Below, one piece after another: positions 8,623 through 17,119 of a stretch of DNA of 64,000 nt. The translations under genes and the position numbers were made by a program. Each line of letters starts with the position of its first letter. The first letter of the stretch is position 1. This DNA is from CAVVSQ01 sp963848825 (GTDB lineage Bacteria > Planctomycetota > Planctomycetia > Gemmatales > Gemmataceae), in NCBI GenBank assembly GCA_963848825.1, contig CAWKFA010000015.1, forward strand, positions 620,001 through 684,000, read 5' to 3'. The notes beneath the pieces are model-generated. The model made no database searches. It was not told the origin of the DNA and worked only from the letters and a program-made list of their open reading frames with translations.

Positions 8623-9327
8623 ATGGGACAAAAAGTGCAGCCCGTCGGTTTTCGGACCGGCATCATGGTTGATTGGCAAAGCCGCTGGTACGCCGGCAAG
8701 GCCGAATTTGCCGAGCTTCTCGTGGAAGATTTCAAGATACGCCAATTTATTCAGCAGAAGTATGGGCGCTCCGGAATCTCCAAGATTCGTATCGAGCGGA
8801 CGCGTGAGAAAGTGGTTGTGTTCATACATTCCGCACGCGTTGGCATGATCATCGGTAAGAAGGGACAAGAGGTCGATAAGTTGACGAAGGAGCTAGAGGA
8901 CCTGGCTCATCGGCACATTGAAATCAAGACGATGGAAGTGAACCGCCCGGAAGTCGATCCCCAGCTGGTGGCGGAGGACATTGCCGAGCAGTTGGAGAAA
9001 CGCCAAAGTTTTCGGCGCACCATGAAGCGTTCGATGGATCAAACCATGGAGGGCGGGGCGCGGGGCGTGCGTGTGCAGTTGGCGGGCCGCCTCGGTGGCT
9101 CGGAAATGGCCCGAACCGAGAGCGCGATGCTGGGGAGCATTCCGCTGTCGACGTTACGCGCGAAAATCGAATATGGGTTTACCGAGGCCAAGACTGCTCA
9201 GGGGCACATTGGCATCAAGGTATGGATTAATAACGGAGATTATCTAGACTCCGAGGAGAACACCGATGCCCTTAATGCCCAAGCGAGTAAAGTACAGAAA
9301 AAGCCAGCGGGGAAAGGTAAAAGGTAA
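8623..9327 (+). CDS. rpsC: 30S ribosomal protein S3
   Basis: S3 is part of the mRNA entry channel and its helicase activity. MGQKVQPVGFRTGIMVDW is followed by the KH domain (VGMIIGKKGQEVDKL) and the C-terminal domain (ARGVRVQLAGRLGGSEMAR). The ATG at 8623 is chosen over the TTG at 8617. The last 20 or so residues (from ENTDALNAQ) are read from DNA that also encodes the start of L16: the genes overlap by 62 bases, which is unusual. A frame error near 9245 could have removed an earlier stop. Confidence 0.94.
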   Translation: MGQKVQPVGFRTGIMVDWQSRWYAGKAEFAELLVEDFKIRQFIQQKYGRSGISKIRIERTREKVVVFIHSARVGMIIGKKGQEVDKLTKELEDLAHRHIEIKTMEVNRPEVDPQLVAEDIAEQLEKRQSFRRTMKRSMDQTMEGGARGVRVQLAGRLGGSEMARTESAMLGSIPLSTLRAKIEYGFTEAKTAQGHIGIKVWINNGDYLDSEENTDALNAQASKVQKKPAGKGKR

Positions 9328-9685
9328 CGCGACGCGCGGGAACACAGTCGCTTTCGGCGAATTTGGCCTGCAGTCGCTCGAGGGAGGCTGGCTGAGCGCC
9401 GAAGCCATCGAAGCCGGGCGCGTGACGGCTGCCCATTTTTCCCGTGGCGAGGGTCGGCTATATATTCGCGTTTTCCCGCACAAGTCAATCACGGCCATTC
9501 CCGCTGAAACCCGTATGGGTAAGGGCAAGGGGGAGCCGGAGTACTGGGCGGCAGTGATTAAGCCCGGCATGGTGCTTTTTGAATTGGCGGGCATTCCTGA
9601 AGCTGCTGCCCGCGATTGCCTGGCGCGCGTCGCTTACAAAATGCCTTTCCGGTGCCGGCTGGTGACACGCCGCCCGAACATTTAA
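9266..9685 (+). CDS. rplP: 50S ribosomal protein L16
   Basis: L16 organises the aminoacyl-tRNA binding region of the 50S. The frame has MPKRVKYRKSQRGKVKG, the central IRVFPHKSITAIPAETRMGK and KGEPEYWAAVIKPGMVLFEL, and ends LARVAYKMPFRCRLVTR, 139 residues in all. GAGGAG at 9254-9259 is a strong ribosome binding site for the ATG at 9266; ATG 9275 is also in frame. It overlaps the annotated end of rpsC. Confidence 0.95.
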   Translation: MPLMPKRVKYRKSQRGKVKGNATRGNTVAFGEFGLQSLEGGWLSAEAIEAGRVTAAHFSRGEGRLYIRVFPHKSITAIPAETRMGKGKGEPEYWAAVIKPGMVLFELAGIPEAAARDCLARVAYKMPFRCRLVTRRPNI

Positions 9686-9745
9686 GACGTTTCCATCCTC
9701 GCGGGGTTAGCACTACTTACCCGGCGGCCTGGAGGTTTAGGACTC

Positions 9746-9985
9746 ATGAAAAGTTCCGAATATCGTGGCATGAATGATGAGCAGCTTGACCTGGCCCTTA
9801 AAGACCTGGTGAAAAATCTCTTTCACCTGCGCTTTCAGTCGGCCACGGACCGCCTGGAGACACCCAGCGAGCTGATCAAATCGAAAAAAGAAGTCGCACG
9901 CATCAAGACCATCATGCGGGAACGGCAACTCGGGGTTCGCGGTCAAAAAATGACCACCTCGGCGCCGACCGCGCAGGGAGTTTAA
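9746..9985 (+). CDS. rpmC: 50S ribosomal protein L29
   Basis: L29 is a small two-helix protein near the tunnel exit. The 79-residue frame has the family core LDLALKDLVKNLFHLRFQ and the second helix with ARIKTIMRERQLG. It extends about ten residues past the usual end. TGGAGG at 9730-9735 precedes the start, and rpsQ begins four bases after the stop. Confidence 0.92.
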   Translation: MKSSEYRGMNDEQLDLALKDLVKNLFHLRFQSATDRLETPSELIKSKKEVARIKTIMRERQLGVRGQKMTTSAPTAQGV

Positions 9986-9989
9986 ACGG

Positions 9990-10292
9990 ATGGAAAGTGA
10001 ACGTGGAAAGCGCCGGGTTGAGATCGGCGTTGTGACCAGCGACAAGATGGACAAAACGCGCCGGGTGGAAATCCCTCGGCTTGTGAAGCACCCCCGTTAC
10101 GGGAAATACATTCGCCGCCGGACGATTTGCCACGTGCATGACGAGACCAACCAGTCGCGCACGGGTGATAAAGTCGAGATAATGGAAACGCGGCGCCTGT
10201 CCAAGACCAAGACGTGGCGACTGATCAAGATCGTCGCCAAGGCGCCCGAACAAGCCCCGCACGCGGCCCCCGCACAACAACCGGAAGCGTAA
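9990..10292 (+). CDS. rpsQ: 30S ribosomal protein S17
   Basis: S17 is a primary 16S rRNA binder with an OB fold. VEIGVVTSDKMDKTRRVEI, the basic loop HPRYGKYIRRRTICHVHDE, and GDKVEIMETRRLSKTKTWRL are diagnostic. The protein is 100 residues, with a C-terminal Ala/Pro-rich extension of about 15 residues relative to the E. coli form. Confidence 0.94.
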   Translation: MESERGKRRVEIGVVTSDKMDKTRRVEIPRLVKHPRYGKYIRRRTICHVHDETNQSRTGDKVEIMETRRLSKTKTWRLIKIVAKAPEQAPHAAPAQQPEA

Positions 10293-10367
10293 TGCCCGCG
10301 CGGCTCGCGAGAACAGAATCGCGACCGGCCGCGTGAGAGAGGTCCAGCATACCGTTAGGAACCTACC

Positions 10368-10739
10368 ATGATTCAGATGTATACGTATATGGACGTCGCG
10401 GACAACACCGGCGCCAAGGAATGCATGTGTATTAAAGTTCTCGGCGGCACCAGGCGGCGTTATGCCGGCCTGGGCGACGTGGTCATCGCCAGCGTGAAGA
10501 AAGCAATTCCAGGCGGCGACGTCAAGCCCGGCGAGGTGGTCAAGGGTGTGATCGTCCGGGTCAAAAAGCCGACACGGCGTGAAGACGGCAGCTATGTTCG
10601 CTTCGATAGCAACGCCATGGTCCTGCTCAACAAGGAAGATCTCGACCCGCGCGGCACGCGCATTTTCGGGGCCATGGCGCGCGAGTTGCGCGAGGCCGGC
10701 TTTATGAAAATCGTCAGTCTGGCCAACGAGGTGGTTTAA
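10368..10739 (+). CDS. rplN: 50S ribosomal protein L14
   Basis: L14 sits at the subunit interface and contacts 16S rRNA. The 123-residue frame begins MIQMYTYMDVADNTGAKE and contains CIKVLGGTRRRYAGLGDVV, VKPGEVVKGVIVRVKKPTRR and FDSNAMVLLNKEDLDPRGTR, all standard. Length is normal. A TTAGGA stretch at about 10352 lies a little far from the ATG. Confidence 0.96.
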   Translation: MIQMYTYMDVADNTGAKECMCIKVLGGTRRRYAGLGDVVIASVKKAIPGGDVKPGEVVKGVIVRVKKPTRREDGSYVRFDSNAMVLLNKEDLDPRGTRIFGAMARELREAGFMKIVSLANEVV

Positions 10740-10742
10740 GTC

Positions 10743-11110
10743 ATGAATATCAAAAAAGACGACATCGTGGAAGTAATAACCGGCGATGATGTCGGCACAG
10801 CGGCCGCCCGCGTCACGGGGCGAGTCCTGCGCATCATTCCCGAAAAAAATAAGGTCCTGGTGGAAGGAATCAACAAGGTCTACCGGCACATGAAGCCGAA
10901 TCGCCGCAATGCCCAGGGCGGTCGACTTTCCAAAGAGATGCCGATAGCGATTTCCAATGTGCTGCTTTATTGCAACACCTGCCGCCACGGCGTGCGGGTT
11001 GGCCGGCGCTATACGCCGGACGGCGCAAGGAGCGTTTCTGCAAAAAATGCAGCAACAGCCTGGGGTATATGAGCAAGCCTCGGCCGAAATATGTTGAACA
11101 TACCAAGTAA
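10743..11110 (+). CDS. rplX: 50S ribosomal protein L24 (one frame change)
   Basis: L24 initiates 50S assembly. The first frame gives MNIKKDDIVEVITGDDVGT, the KOW region and NKVYRHMKPNRRNAQGG, then a Cys pair (YCNTC). Near 11026 the frame breaks: supplying one C gives RKERFCKKCSNSLGY and a stop at 11108-11110, restoring a second Cys pair (CKKC) and a 122-residue protein. The uncorrected frame ends at 11072 with an unrelated tail. The two CxxC pairs suggest a zinc-binding L24. The break is more likely a sequence error than a pseudogene. Confidence 0.88.
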
Positions 11111-11188
11111 AAACCGGGGTGTCTCCGCGGTAATCGACCGCGAGATTGGCACGCGTCAGAGTCCCATAAAAAGTCGCCAGAGGTTGTC

Positions 11189-11732
11189 ATGGCCAGGTTA
11201 GCAGATCGTTATCGAGATGAAATTGTGTCCAAGCTTGGCGAAAAGCTTGGGAGGAAGAACGTACTCAGCCTGCCGCGCCTCAAGAAGATTGTGGTGAACA
11301 TGGGCGTGGGCAAAGCACTTCAAGACAAAAATCGCATGGAGCAATCCGCGGAGCAGTTGACCCAGATCGCGGGCCAGCGTCTCTCAGGTGACCAAGGCCA
11401 AGGTGGCCATCAGCGGCTTTCGCCTTCGCGAAGGTAACGAAGTGGGTTGCCGCGTGACGCTGCGCGGCCGGCGCATGTATGAGTTCCTGGATCGACTCAT
11501 TAGCATCGCTCTGCCACGTATTCGCGATTTCCGCGGTGTGAATCCCAAGAGCTTTGATGGCCACGGCAACTATAGTTTGGGCCTTGCGGAGCAGCTGGTT
11601 TTTCCAGAAATCGATCCGGACAAGGCAACCTTCACGCAGGGCATGGATGTCACCTTCGTGACGAGCAACAGTACCGACGACGAATCGCGCGAATTGTTAC
11701 GGCTCTTTGGCATGCCTTTCCGCGAGGCTTAA
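11189..11732 (+). CDS. rplE: 50S ribosomal protein L5 (one frame change)
   Basis: L5 binds 5S rRNA in the central protuberance. The first frame (11189-11437) gives RLKKIVVNMGVGKALQDKNR. It changes near 11383, and the second frame continues TKAKVAISGFRLREGNEVGC, YEFLDRLISIALPRIRDFRG, FDGHGNYSLGLAEQLVFPEI and ends at 11732. Removing one base around CGTCTCTCAGG restores R-P-Q-V-T-K and a 180-residue protein of normal length. As L5 is essential, I take this as a sequence error. Confidence 0.9.
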
Positions 11733-11793
11733 TTGAGAGGCCCGTTCGCGGCGGGTGCTGATCATCGAGTTAAGGGGATTTGGGGAAACAACT

Positions 11794-12030
11794 ATGTCCA
11801 CAACGGCGAAGCGTGTTGAGTTCGCGCACGACCTGGCGCATTTGGAGGCTGACAAAAAAGGCACCTCCAAGACGAAACTTCGGCCGCGGGATCGAATCAA
11901 GATTCGCATGCGCTGTCGCCTATGCGGGCGGGCCAGGGCCGTTTATCGCAAGTTTGGCATTTGCCGCATTTGCTTCCGCGGCATGGCGAATAAGGGCCTC
12001 ATTCCGGGTGTTCAAAAGGCAAGTTGGTAA
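11794..12030 (+). CDS. rpsN: 30S ribosomal protein S14, zinc-binding type
   Basis: S14 is in the 30S head. The C-terminal half has the zinc pattern of the short form: RCRLCGRARAVYRKFGICRI with CxxC...CxxC, ending GLIPGVQKASW. The frame is 78 residues, about 17 more than the usual 61-residue zinc form, because of an N-terminal extension (MSTTAKRVEFAHDLAHLEAD). The ATG at 11794 follows GGGGA at 11782-11786. Position between rplE and rpsH is canonical. Confidence 0.92.
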   Translation: MSTTAKRVEFAHDLAHLEADKKGTSKTKLRPRDRIKIRMRCRLCGRARAVYRKFGICRICFRGMANKGLIPGVQKASW

Positions 12031-12075
12031 AGAAACGTCACGCGCCGCGTGATGGAATTTCGAGGATACGCAGCC

Positions 12076-12522
12076 ATGATGACCGATCCGATCGCCGATA
12101 TGTTGACCCGTGTGCGGAATGCCAACCGCACCGAGGCGCCGGCCGTCGATATGCCCTCGACAAACATGAAGAGCCATATCGCCCAGGTGCTCAAGGATGA
12201 GGGTTTTATCCTCGATTATCAGATAGGAAAGATGGTGGTTGGCGAGGATGGCCGTGAGGCTTTCCAGGCACCGGCCGGGGATGAAGATCGCAAGAAGGTG
12301 CTCCGTGTCTTTTTGAAATATGGCCCGGAAGGCGAACGTGTGATTCGTCATGTGGAACGCCGCAGCAAACCGGGGTTGCGTCTTTACAAGAATCATAAGG
12401 GTTTGGCGCCGGTGCTCGACGGGCTGGGTATTTCCATCCTGAGCACGAGCAAGGGAATCATGAGCGACCGTCAGGCCCGTGCCCAGCGGCTGGGCGGTGA
12501 ATTGCTTTGTATCGTTTGGTAG
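12076..12522 (+). CDS. rpsH: 30S ribosomal protein S8
   Basis: S8 binds the central domain of 16S rRNA and in many bacteria represses its operon. MMTDPIADMLTRVRNANR, the middle KVLRVFLKYGPEGERVIRHV and the end GLGISILSTSKGIMSDRQAR...GGELLCIVW are diagnostic. ATG at 12076 is preceded by GAGGA (12062-12066). A loop of about 15 residues (GEDGREAFQAPAGDEDRKK) makes it slightly longer than the E. coli protein. Confidence 0.95.
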   Translation: MMTDPIADMLTRVRNANRTEAPAVDMPSTNMKSHIAQVLKDEGFILDYQIGKMVVGEDGREAFQAPAGDEDRKKVLRVFLKYGPEGERVIRHVERRSKPGLRLYKNHKGLAPVLDGLGISILSTSKGIMSDRQARAQRLGGELLCIVW

Positions 12523-12596
12523 GCGCCTCCCGTTGCGTGTGACAGCGCTCCGCTCGCGCGGTACGCGGCCCACGATTGCTTTATAGGAGTACTGAC

Positions 12597-13148
12597 ATGT
12601 CGCGAATCGGGAAACAACCGGTCGCCGTTCCCGGAGGGGTCAAAATTCAGATAGCGGACGGTAGCGTTCGCGTCGAAGGACCCAAGGGCAAGCTGGAGTT
12701 TGTTCCCCATCCCAACATGAAGGTGGAGCACGACGACAAGGGCAAGATGGTCAAGGTTACGCGGCCCAACGACGAGCGCCTCAATCGCGCCCTGCACGGC
12801 CTGACGCGCTCGTTGATTTCGAATATGGTGGAAGGCGTCACCAAAGGCTACGAAAAGAAGCTCAAGATTGAGGGCATTGGCTATCAGGCCCGCATCGACA
12901 AAAAAGCGGTGGTCTTGACGGTGGGATATGCCAACGCCATTCGCATGGAGCCGCCCGCCGGCGTGACCGTGGAATTGACCGATCCGACAACGATCATCGT
13001 CAAAGGCGCGGACAAGCAAAAAGTAGGGCAGTTCGCCGCCGAGATTCGCGCCTTGCGCAAACCGGAACCTTATAAGGGTAAGGGCATTCGGTACGAAAAC
13101 GAACAGGTGCGCCGCAAGGAAGGCAAGTCCTTCACCAGCGGCGGTTAA
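12597..13148 (+). CDS. rplF: 50S ribosomal protein L6
   Basis: L6 lies near the GTPase centre and sarcin-ricin loop. MSRIGKQPVAVPGGVKIQI opens the first of two related domains; the second ends DKQKVGQFAAEIRALRKPEP and GKGIRYENEQVRRKEGK. Length is 183 residues, normal. TAGGAGT at 12584-12590 precedes the ATG at 12597. Confidence 0.96.
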   Translation: MSRIGKQPVAVPGGVKIQIADGSVRVEGPKGKLEFVPHPNMKVEHDDKGKMVKVTRPNDERLNRALHGLTRSLISNMVEGVTKGYEKKLKIEGIGYQARIDKKAVVLTVGYANAIRMEPPAGVTVELTDPTTIIVKGADKQKVGQFAAEIRALRKPEPYKGKGIRYENEQVRRKEGKSFTSGG

Positions 13149-13175
13149 TCAATCACCTTTCAGGATTTGGGAACC

Positions 13176-13538
13176 ATGGACCAGCAAAAGACGAAACATC
13201 ACCGCCAACTTCGCAGGCGCCACCACGTGCGTCGCAACATCCTGGGCAGCCCGGAACGGCCGCGCCTGACCGTGTTTCGTAGTTCGAAACACATTTATGC
13301 GCAGCTCATCGACGACCTGTCGGGAGTCACCCTGGCGGCCGCCAGCAGTCGCGCCAAGGGTGCGGCGCTGGGCTACGGCGGCAACATCAAGGCCGCCCAG
13401 ACCGTGGGTAAAAGCCTGGCGGCGGCAGCAAAAGAAAAAGGCATTACCAAGGCAGCCTTTGATCGCGGACATTATCGTTACCACGGCCGCGTCAAGGCCC
13501 TGGCGGACGCTGCGCGTGAGGGCGGTTTGCAATTTTAG
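13176..13538 (+). CDS. rplR: 50S ribosomal protein L18
   Basis: L18 binds 5S rRNA with L5. RRRHHVRRNILGSPERPRLT, VFRSSKHIYAQLIDD, the central AAQTVGKSLAAAAKEKGITK and AFDRGHYRYHGRVKALADAA are typical. Length is 120 residues. It starts 27 bases after rplF. Confidence 0.95.
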   Translation: MDQQKTKHHRQLRRRHHVRRNILGSPERPRLTVFRSSKHIYAQLIDDLSGVTLAAASSRAKGAALGYGGNIKAAQTVGKSLAAAAKEKGITKAAFDRGHYRYHGRVKALADAAREGGLQF

Positions 13539-13550
13539 GAGTTTAGGGTT

Positions 13551-14051
13551 ATGGCGAAAGATCGCGGACAAGATCGGCAAGACGGCCTGGAAGAACGCGT
13601 GGTAAAGATCCGCCGGTGCGCTGCCGTCGTCAAGGGCGGGCGGCGATTCAGCTTCAACGCGCTGGTGGTTGTCGGCGATCGGAACGGCCGCGTCGCCTGT
13701 GGCTATGGCAAGGCGAATGAAGTGCCGCCGGCCGTGGAAAAGGCGGCCAAGGACGCGCAAGAGACGCTCAAACGCCAAAAGAAAGTGCAACTTCGGCAAA
13801 CGACCATTCCGCACCGTGTGATCGGTCGGTTTGGCGCCAGTAAAGTAATCATGGTTCCCGCCGGCCCGGGTACGGGCGTCAAAGCGGGCCCCGGCGTCCG
13901 TGACGTGCTCGAGTGTGCGGGCATTCACAATATCCTGACCAAGACGCATGGCAGCAATAACCCCTTGAACCTGGTCAAAGCAACCATCGCCGGCTTGCTC
14001 CTTCTCCGCACGCGGGAAGAAGTGGCGGCGCTGCGAGGAGTGACGCTCTAA
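13551..14051 (+). CDS. rpsE: 30S ribosomal protein S5
   Basis: S5 takes part in translational fidelity and mRNA entry. The double-stranded-RNA-binding-like N domain reads VVKIRRCAAVVKGGRRFSFN and ALVVVGDRNGRVACGYGKA; the C domain has MVPAGPGTGVKAGPGVRDVL and LTKTHGSNNPLNLVKATIAG. The ATG follows AGGAG at 13538-13542. Its stop TAA shares one base with the rplO ATG, so the two are translationally coupled and rpmD (L30) is absent. Confidence 0.96.
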   Translation: MAKDRGQDRQDGLEERVVKIRRCAAVVKGGRRFSFNALVVVGDRNGRVACGYGKANEVPPAVEKAAKDAQETLKRQKKVQLRQTTIPHRVIGRFGASKVIMVPAGPGTGVKAGPGVRDVLECAGIHNILTKTHGSNNPLNLVKATIAGLLLLRTREEVAALRGVTL

Positions 14052-14551
14052 TGGACCTATCCACCGTACATGTCGGCGTCACGCGCCGCAAAGGCAAGAA
14101 ACGCGTGGGCCGTGGTCCAGGCAGCGGCCATGGCAAAACAGCCTCGCGCGGCAGCAAGGGGCAATACGCGAGTGCCGGCGCCAAGATGCCGCACTGGACG
14201 TTTGAAGGCGGTCAGATGCCCCTGTTTCGCCGCATTCCCAAACGCGGCTTCAGTCACGCATCCTGGGCGAAAACCTATCACGTCGTGAATGTCGGCGAGT
14301 TGAATGGCTTCGAGGATGGCGCTACCGTCGACGCCGCGGCCCTCAAGGCCAAGGGGCTTGCCAATGGAGTTGCCGATGGCGTTCGCATCCTCGGCGAGGG
14401 CGAATTGACCAAAAAACTGGTGGTGAAGGCCCATCACTTCACCAAGTCGGCCCAGCAGAAAATTACCGACAAGGGTGGCACAACCGAGATTATTCCGCAG
14501 CCGAAAAAACCGGTGCGCAACAAGATGAAGCCCCGGAAAAGCGCCAAATAA
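14051..14551 (+). CDS. rplO: 50S ribosomal protein L15
   Basis: L15 is a late assembly protein of the 50S. The Gly/Lys-rich N-terminus (RRKGKKRVGRGPGSGHGKTA) and GGQMPLFRRIPKRGFSH are diagnostic; the end is a Lys-rich tail. 166 residues. It starts directly on the rpsE stop. Two hairpins follow, separating it from secY. Confidence 0.95.
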   Translation: MDLSTVHVGVTRRKGKKRVGRGPGSGHGKTASRGSKGQYASAGAKMPHWTFEGGQMPLFRRIPKRGFSHASWAKTYHVVNVGELNGFEDGATVDAAALKAKGLANGVADGVRILGEGELTKKLVVKAHHFTKSAQQKITDKGGTTEIIPQPKKPVRNKMKPRKSAK

Positions 14552-14590
14552 CATCGGCCGCGCTTGACGCCAGCGCGCCGCGGCGATGTT
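14550..14590 (+). other. GC-rich hairpin after rplO
   Basis: AACATCGGCCGCG (14550-14562) pairs with CGCGGCGATGTT (14579-14590) with one bulged G. The left arm overlaps the rplO stop codon. No T run follows, so it is not by itself an intrinsic terminator; it could protect the 3' end of the ribosomal message. Confidence 0.5.
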
Positions 14591-14605
14591 AACCAGTGCG
14601 ACCAA

Positions 14606-14658
14606 GGGAAAAAGGCGAATCCTCCAAGGTTCTCTTGCCTTTTTCCCTTTTCCTTTTT
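14606..14658 (+). terminator. terminator-like hairpin between rplO and secY
   Basis: GGGAAAAAGGC (14606-14616) pairs perfectly over 11 bases with GCCTTTTTCCC (14637-14647), followed by TTTTCCTTTTT. The loop is about 20 bases. This resembles an intrinsic terminator or attenuator that would reduce transcription into secY. Confidence 0.55.
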
Positions 14659-14697
14659 AACTTGGCGTTATTCTTTCTTTTGGTGAGGGATACACCC

Positions 14698-16119
14698 ATG
14701 GCCTCGGCCGCCACTTTCGTGAAGTCTGGCTTCAGTTCCTTCGGGCAAAGCCGCCTGGTGACGATCTTCCGGATCAAGGAACTCAGGCAAAAGATAATGA
14801 TCACCATTCTCTTTTTGGCCATCTATCGCATCGGCTTTCACGTCCCGTTGCCCATCATCGACCAGAGTGCGATGGCCCGTTCCATGCGCGGCTCGGAGGA
14901 CGGCCTGCTTGGCCTGATCTCCATGTTTTCCGGCGGCAGCCTCAGCCAGAGCACGATCTTCGGGTTGGGGATCATGCCGTACATCTCGGCCTCGATTATC
15001 TTCCAACTCCTTTCCAGTATTTATCCTCCCCTTGAAAAGCTTTCCAAGGAAGGAGAGGCAGGACGCAAGAAAATCAATGAGTACACGCGCTATGCAACCG
15101 TGGTGATATGTTTCGTGCAGGCCTGGTTCTGGGTGGCTTACATTTCCAAGGGCACCGAACGGGCGGGCCTGGGCCTGGCAATCGACTTACACGACCAGAG
15201 CGGGCGCTTCAACGACTGGTATTACGTCATGACCTCCATCGTCACAATGACCGTGGGGACGGTTTTTCTCATGTGGCTTGGCGAACAGATTGATGAATAT
15301 GGCATCGGCAACGGCATCAGCCTCATTATCATGGCGGGCATTGTCTCGCGCATGCCCGATGCGGCGCAAAGCCTGCTTTTCGAGAAGGGCCATCTCCGTT
15401 CCTCCATCTTCACACTGGGCGGCAGCGGGACAGGCGGCGATGTTGGCCTCGAAAAGCTAGTGGTGCTCGCCGCATTATTTATCGGCGTCGTCGTGGCCGT
15501 GGTGGCCATCACCAAGGGCCAACGGCGTATCCCCACGCAATCGGCCAAGCATGTGCGGGGCCGGCGTGTCTACGGCGGCACCCGCCAATTCTTGCCGCTC
15601 CGCGTCAATCAGGCCGGCGTCATGCCCGTGATCTTCGCCAGTAGCCTCCTGCTCATTCCCGTGTTCGCCTTTAAGTGGATCGCGCAGACCTTTAGCTCGA
15701 ACTGGGCCTCCAACATGTCCAGTTCCTTCGAGCGCCAGGGTTACCTCTACAACATCTGCTATATCCTTTTGATTTACTTCTTCTGTTACTTCTGGACGGC
15801 TATCACTTTTAACCCCAAGGACATGGCCAACAATCTCAAGGACTACGGTAGCTTCATCCCGGGCTACCGGCCCGGCAAACGTACCGCCGATTACCTGGAG
15901 AAGGTCATCATGCGGATCACCTACGTCGGGGCGGCGTTCTTGGCCGTGGTAGCCATCATCCCCAGCCTGATTTCGTCGGCCCTCGAAGTCAACTACACGG
16001 TGGCAAGCTTTTACGGTGGTACGGGCCTCCTCATCGTTATCAGCGTGGCCCTGGACCTGGTGCAAAAAATCAATAGCCACCTGGTAATGCGCAACTACCC
16101 CGGCCTCACCGAGGATTGA
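14698..16119 (+). CDS. secY: preprotein translocase subunit SecY
   Basis: SecY is the channel of the Sec translocon. The frame has about ten hydrophobic segments, the early FRIKELRQKIMITILFLAIY, the plug/TM2 region LLGLISMFSGGSLSQSTIFG and LGIMPYISASIIFQLL, the cytoplasmic loop QSAKHVRGRRVYGGTRQFLP, and LPLRVNQAGVMPVIFASSLL. ATG at 14698 gives 473 residues; the open frame extends to 14596 over the terminator-like hairpin and is not used. It closes the ribosomal block; adk, map, rpsM, rpsK, rpoA and rplQ do not follow. Confidence 0.95.
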   Translation: MASAATFVKSGFSSFGQSRLVTIFRIKELRQKIMITILFLAIYRIGFHVPLPIIDQSAMARSMRGSEDGLLGLISMFSGGSLSQSTIFGLGIMPYISASIIFQLLSSIYPPLEKLSKEGEAGRKKINEYTRYATVVICFVQAWFWVAYISKGTERAGLGLAIDLHDQSGRFNDWYYVMTSIVTMTVGTVFLMWLGEQIDEYGIGNGISLIIMAGIVSRMPDAAQSLLFEKGHLRSSIFTLGGSGTGGDVGLEKLVVLAALFIGVVVAVVAITKGQRRIPTQSAKHVRGRRVYGGTRQFLPLRVNQAGVMPVIFASSLLLIPVFAFKWIAQTFSSNWASNMSSSFERQGYLYNICYILLIYFFCYFWTAITFNPKDMANNLKDYGSFIPGYRPGKRTADYLEKVIMRITYVGAAFLAVVAIIPSLISSALEVNYTVASFYGGTGLLIVISVALDLVQKINSHLVMRNYPGLTED

Positions 16120-16156
16120 GTTCTCCCTTCCCGGGCGCACATCCTGGAGTCGCAAC

Positions 16157-17110
16157 ATGGCAGGCCCCAATTCCTTGACGCGTCGTCATCTGCTGGGCGG
16201 TTTGGCGGCCGCCGGTGTAGTGTCCGCGCTAGATCATGGGGCGGATGCTATCGGCCAGACGGCTGGGGTGCCGGCACCGCCGGCCGCGAACGGGCGCGTG
16301 CGCCAATCAATCGTTTTTTGGTGCTTCAATGTCGCCGGTGAGAACTGGTCCCTGGAACGGACGTGCCAGGTCGCCCGCGAGCTTGGCTGTCCGTCGGTCG
16401 AGATTGTGCCTCCCGAAGAGTGGGCCACCTTGCGTAAGCATGGGCTCACCTGTGCCATCGCGCCCAATGGGATGCCGGGAGCGCCGTTTATGCGCGGGTT
16501 CAACAACCCGAAGTTTCACGAAGAGGTCATCGACCGCACCAAAAAGACCATCGACGCCTGTGCCGAGGCCCGCGTGCCCAACGTCATTGCCTTCAGCGGC
16601 TTTAAATGGCGCAACCCGGATGATCCAACCAGCGGCGAGATTAGCCGGCAAGATGGGGCGGACAATTGCGTCAGGGGCCTGCGCGAGGTGGTTCGCCACG
16701 CGGAAAAGCGCGGCGTGACGATTTGTATGGAACACTTGAATACGCGCGATAGCTCGCATCCCATGAAGGGCCATCCGGGCTACCAGGGTGACGACCTGGA
16801 TTGGATGGGCGCCATCATTCGCCGCGTCAATTCAGTGCGTATGAAGCTACTCTTTGATGTTTATCACGTGCAAATCATGCACGGCGATATCTTGCGGCGC
16901 ATCGAGCAAAACCGCGACATCATCGGCCACGTACACACCGCGGGCAATCCTGGACGAGGCGAACTGGATGACCGCCAGGAGATCAATTATCCCGCCGTCA
17001 TGCGCAAGCTGCTGGAAATCAACTACACGGGCTTCGTCGGCCAGGAGTTCATACCGACACGCAACCCGCTGGAAGGTTTGCGGCAAGCCGTGCGGCTTTG
17101 TAATGTATGA
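16157..17110 (+). CDS. exported TIM-barrel sugar isomerase/hydroxypyruvate isomerase-like protein
   Basis: The N-terminus has a twin-arginine signal (SLTRRHLLGGLAAAGVVSAL) pointing to Tat export. The rest is an AP-endonuclease-2-type TIM barrel similar to hydroxypyruvate isomerases: ICMEHLNTRDSSHPMKGHPG and LLFDVYHVQIMHGDILRRI carry the Glu, Asp and His expected for metal binding, followed by GHVHTAGNPGRGELDD and FVGQEFIPTRNPLEGLRQ. The substrate cannot be told; many exported planctomycete paralogues exist. It is unrelated to the ribosomal genes and convergent with the next gene. Confidence 0.8.
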   Translation: MAGPNSLTRRHLLGGLAAAGVVSALDHGADAIGQTAGVPAPPAANGRVRQSIVFWCFNVAGENWSLERTCQVARELGCPSVEIVPPEEWATLRKHGLTCAIAPNGMPGAPFMRGFNNPKFHEEVIDRTKKTIDACAEARVPNVIAFSGFKWRNPDDPTSGEISRQDGADNCVRGLREVVRHAEKRGVTICMEHLNTRDSSHPMKGHPGYQGDDLDWMGAIIRRVNSVRMKLLFDVYHVQIMHGDILRRIEQNRDIIGHVHTAGNPGRGELDDRQEINYPAVMRKLLEINYTGFVGQEFIPTRNPLEGLRQAVRLCNV

Positions 17111-17119
17111 TCGGTTTGG

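Noticed and set aside
10743..11732. Programmed frameshifting in rplX and rplE
   Set aside because: No slippery heptamer with downstream structure is evident, and similar breaks occur across many unrelated genes in the window.
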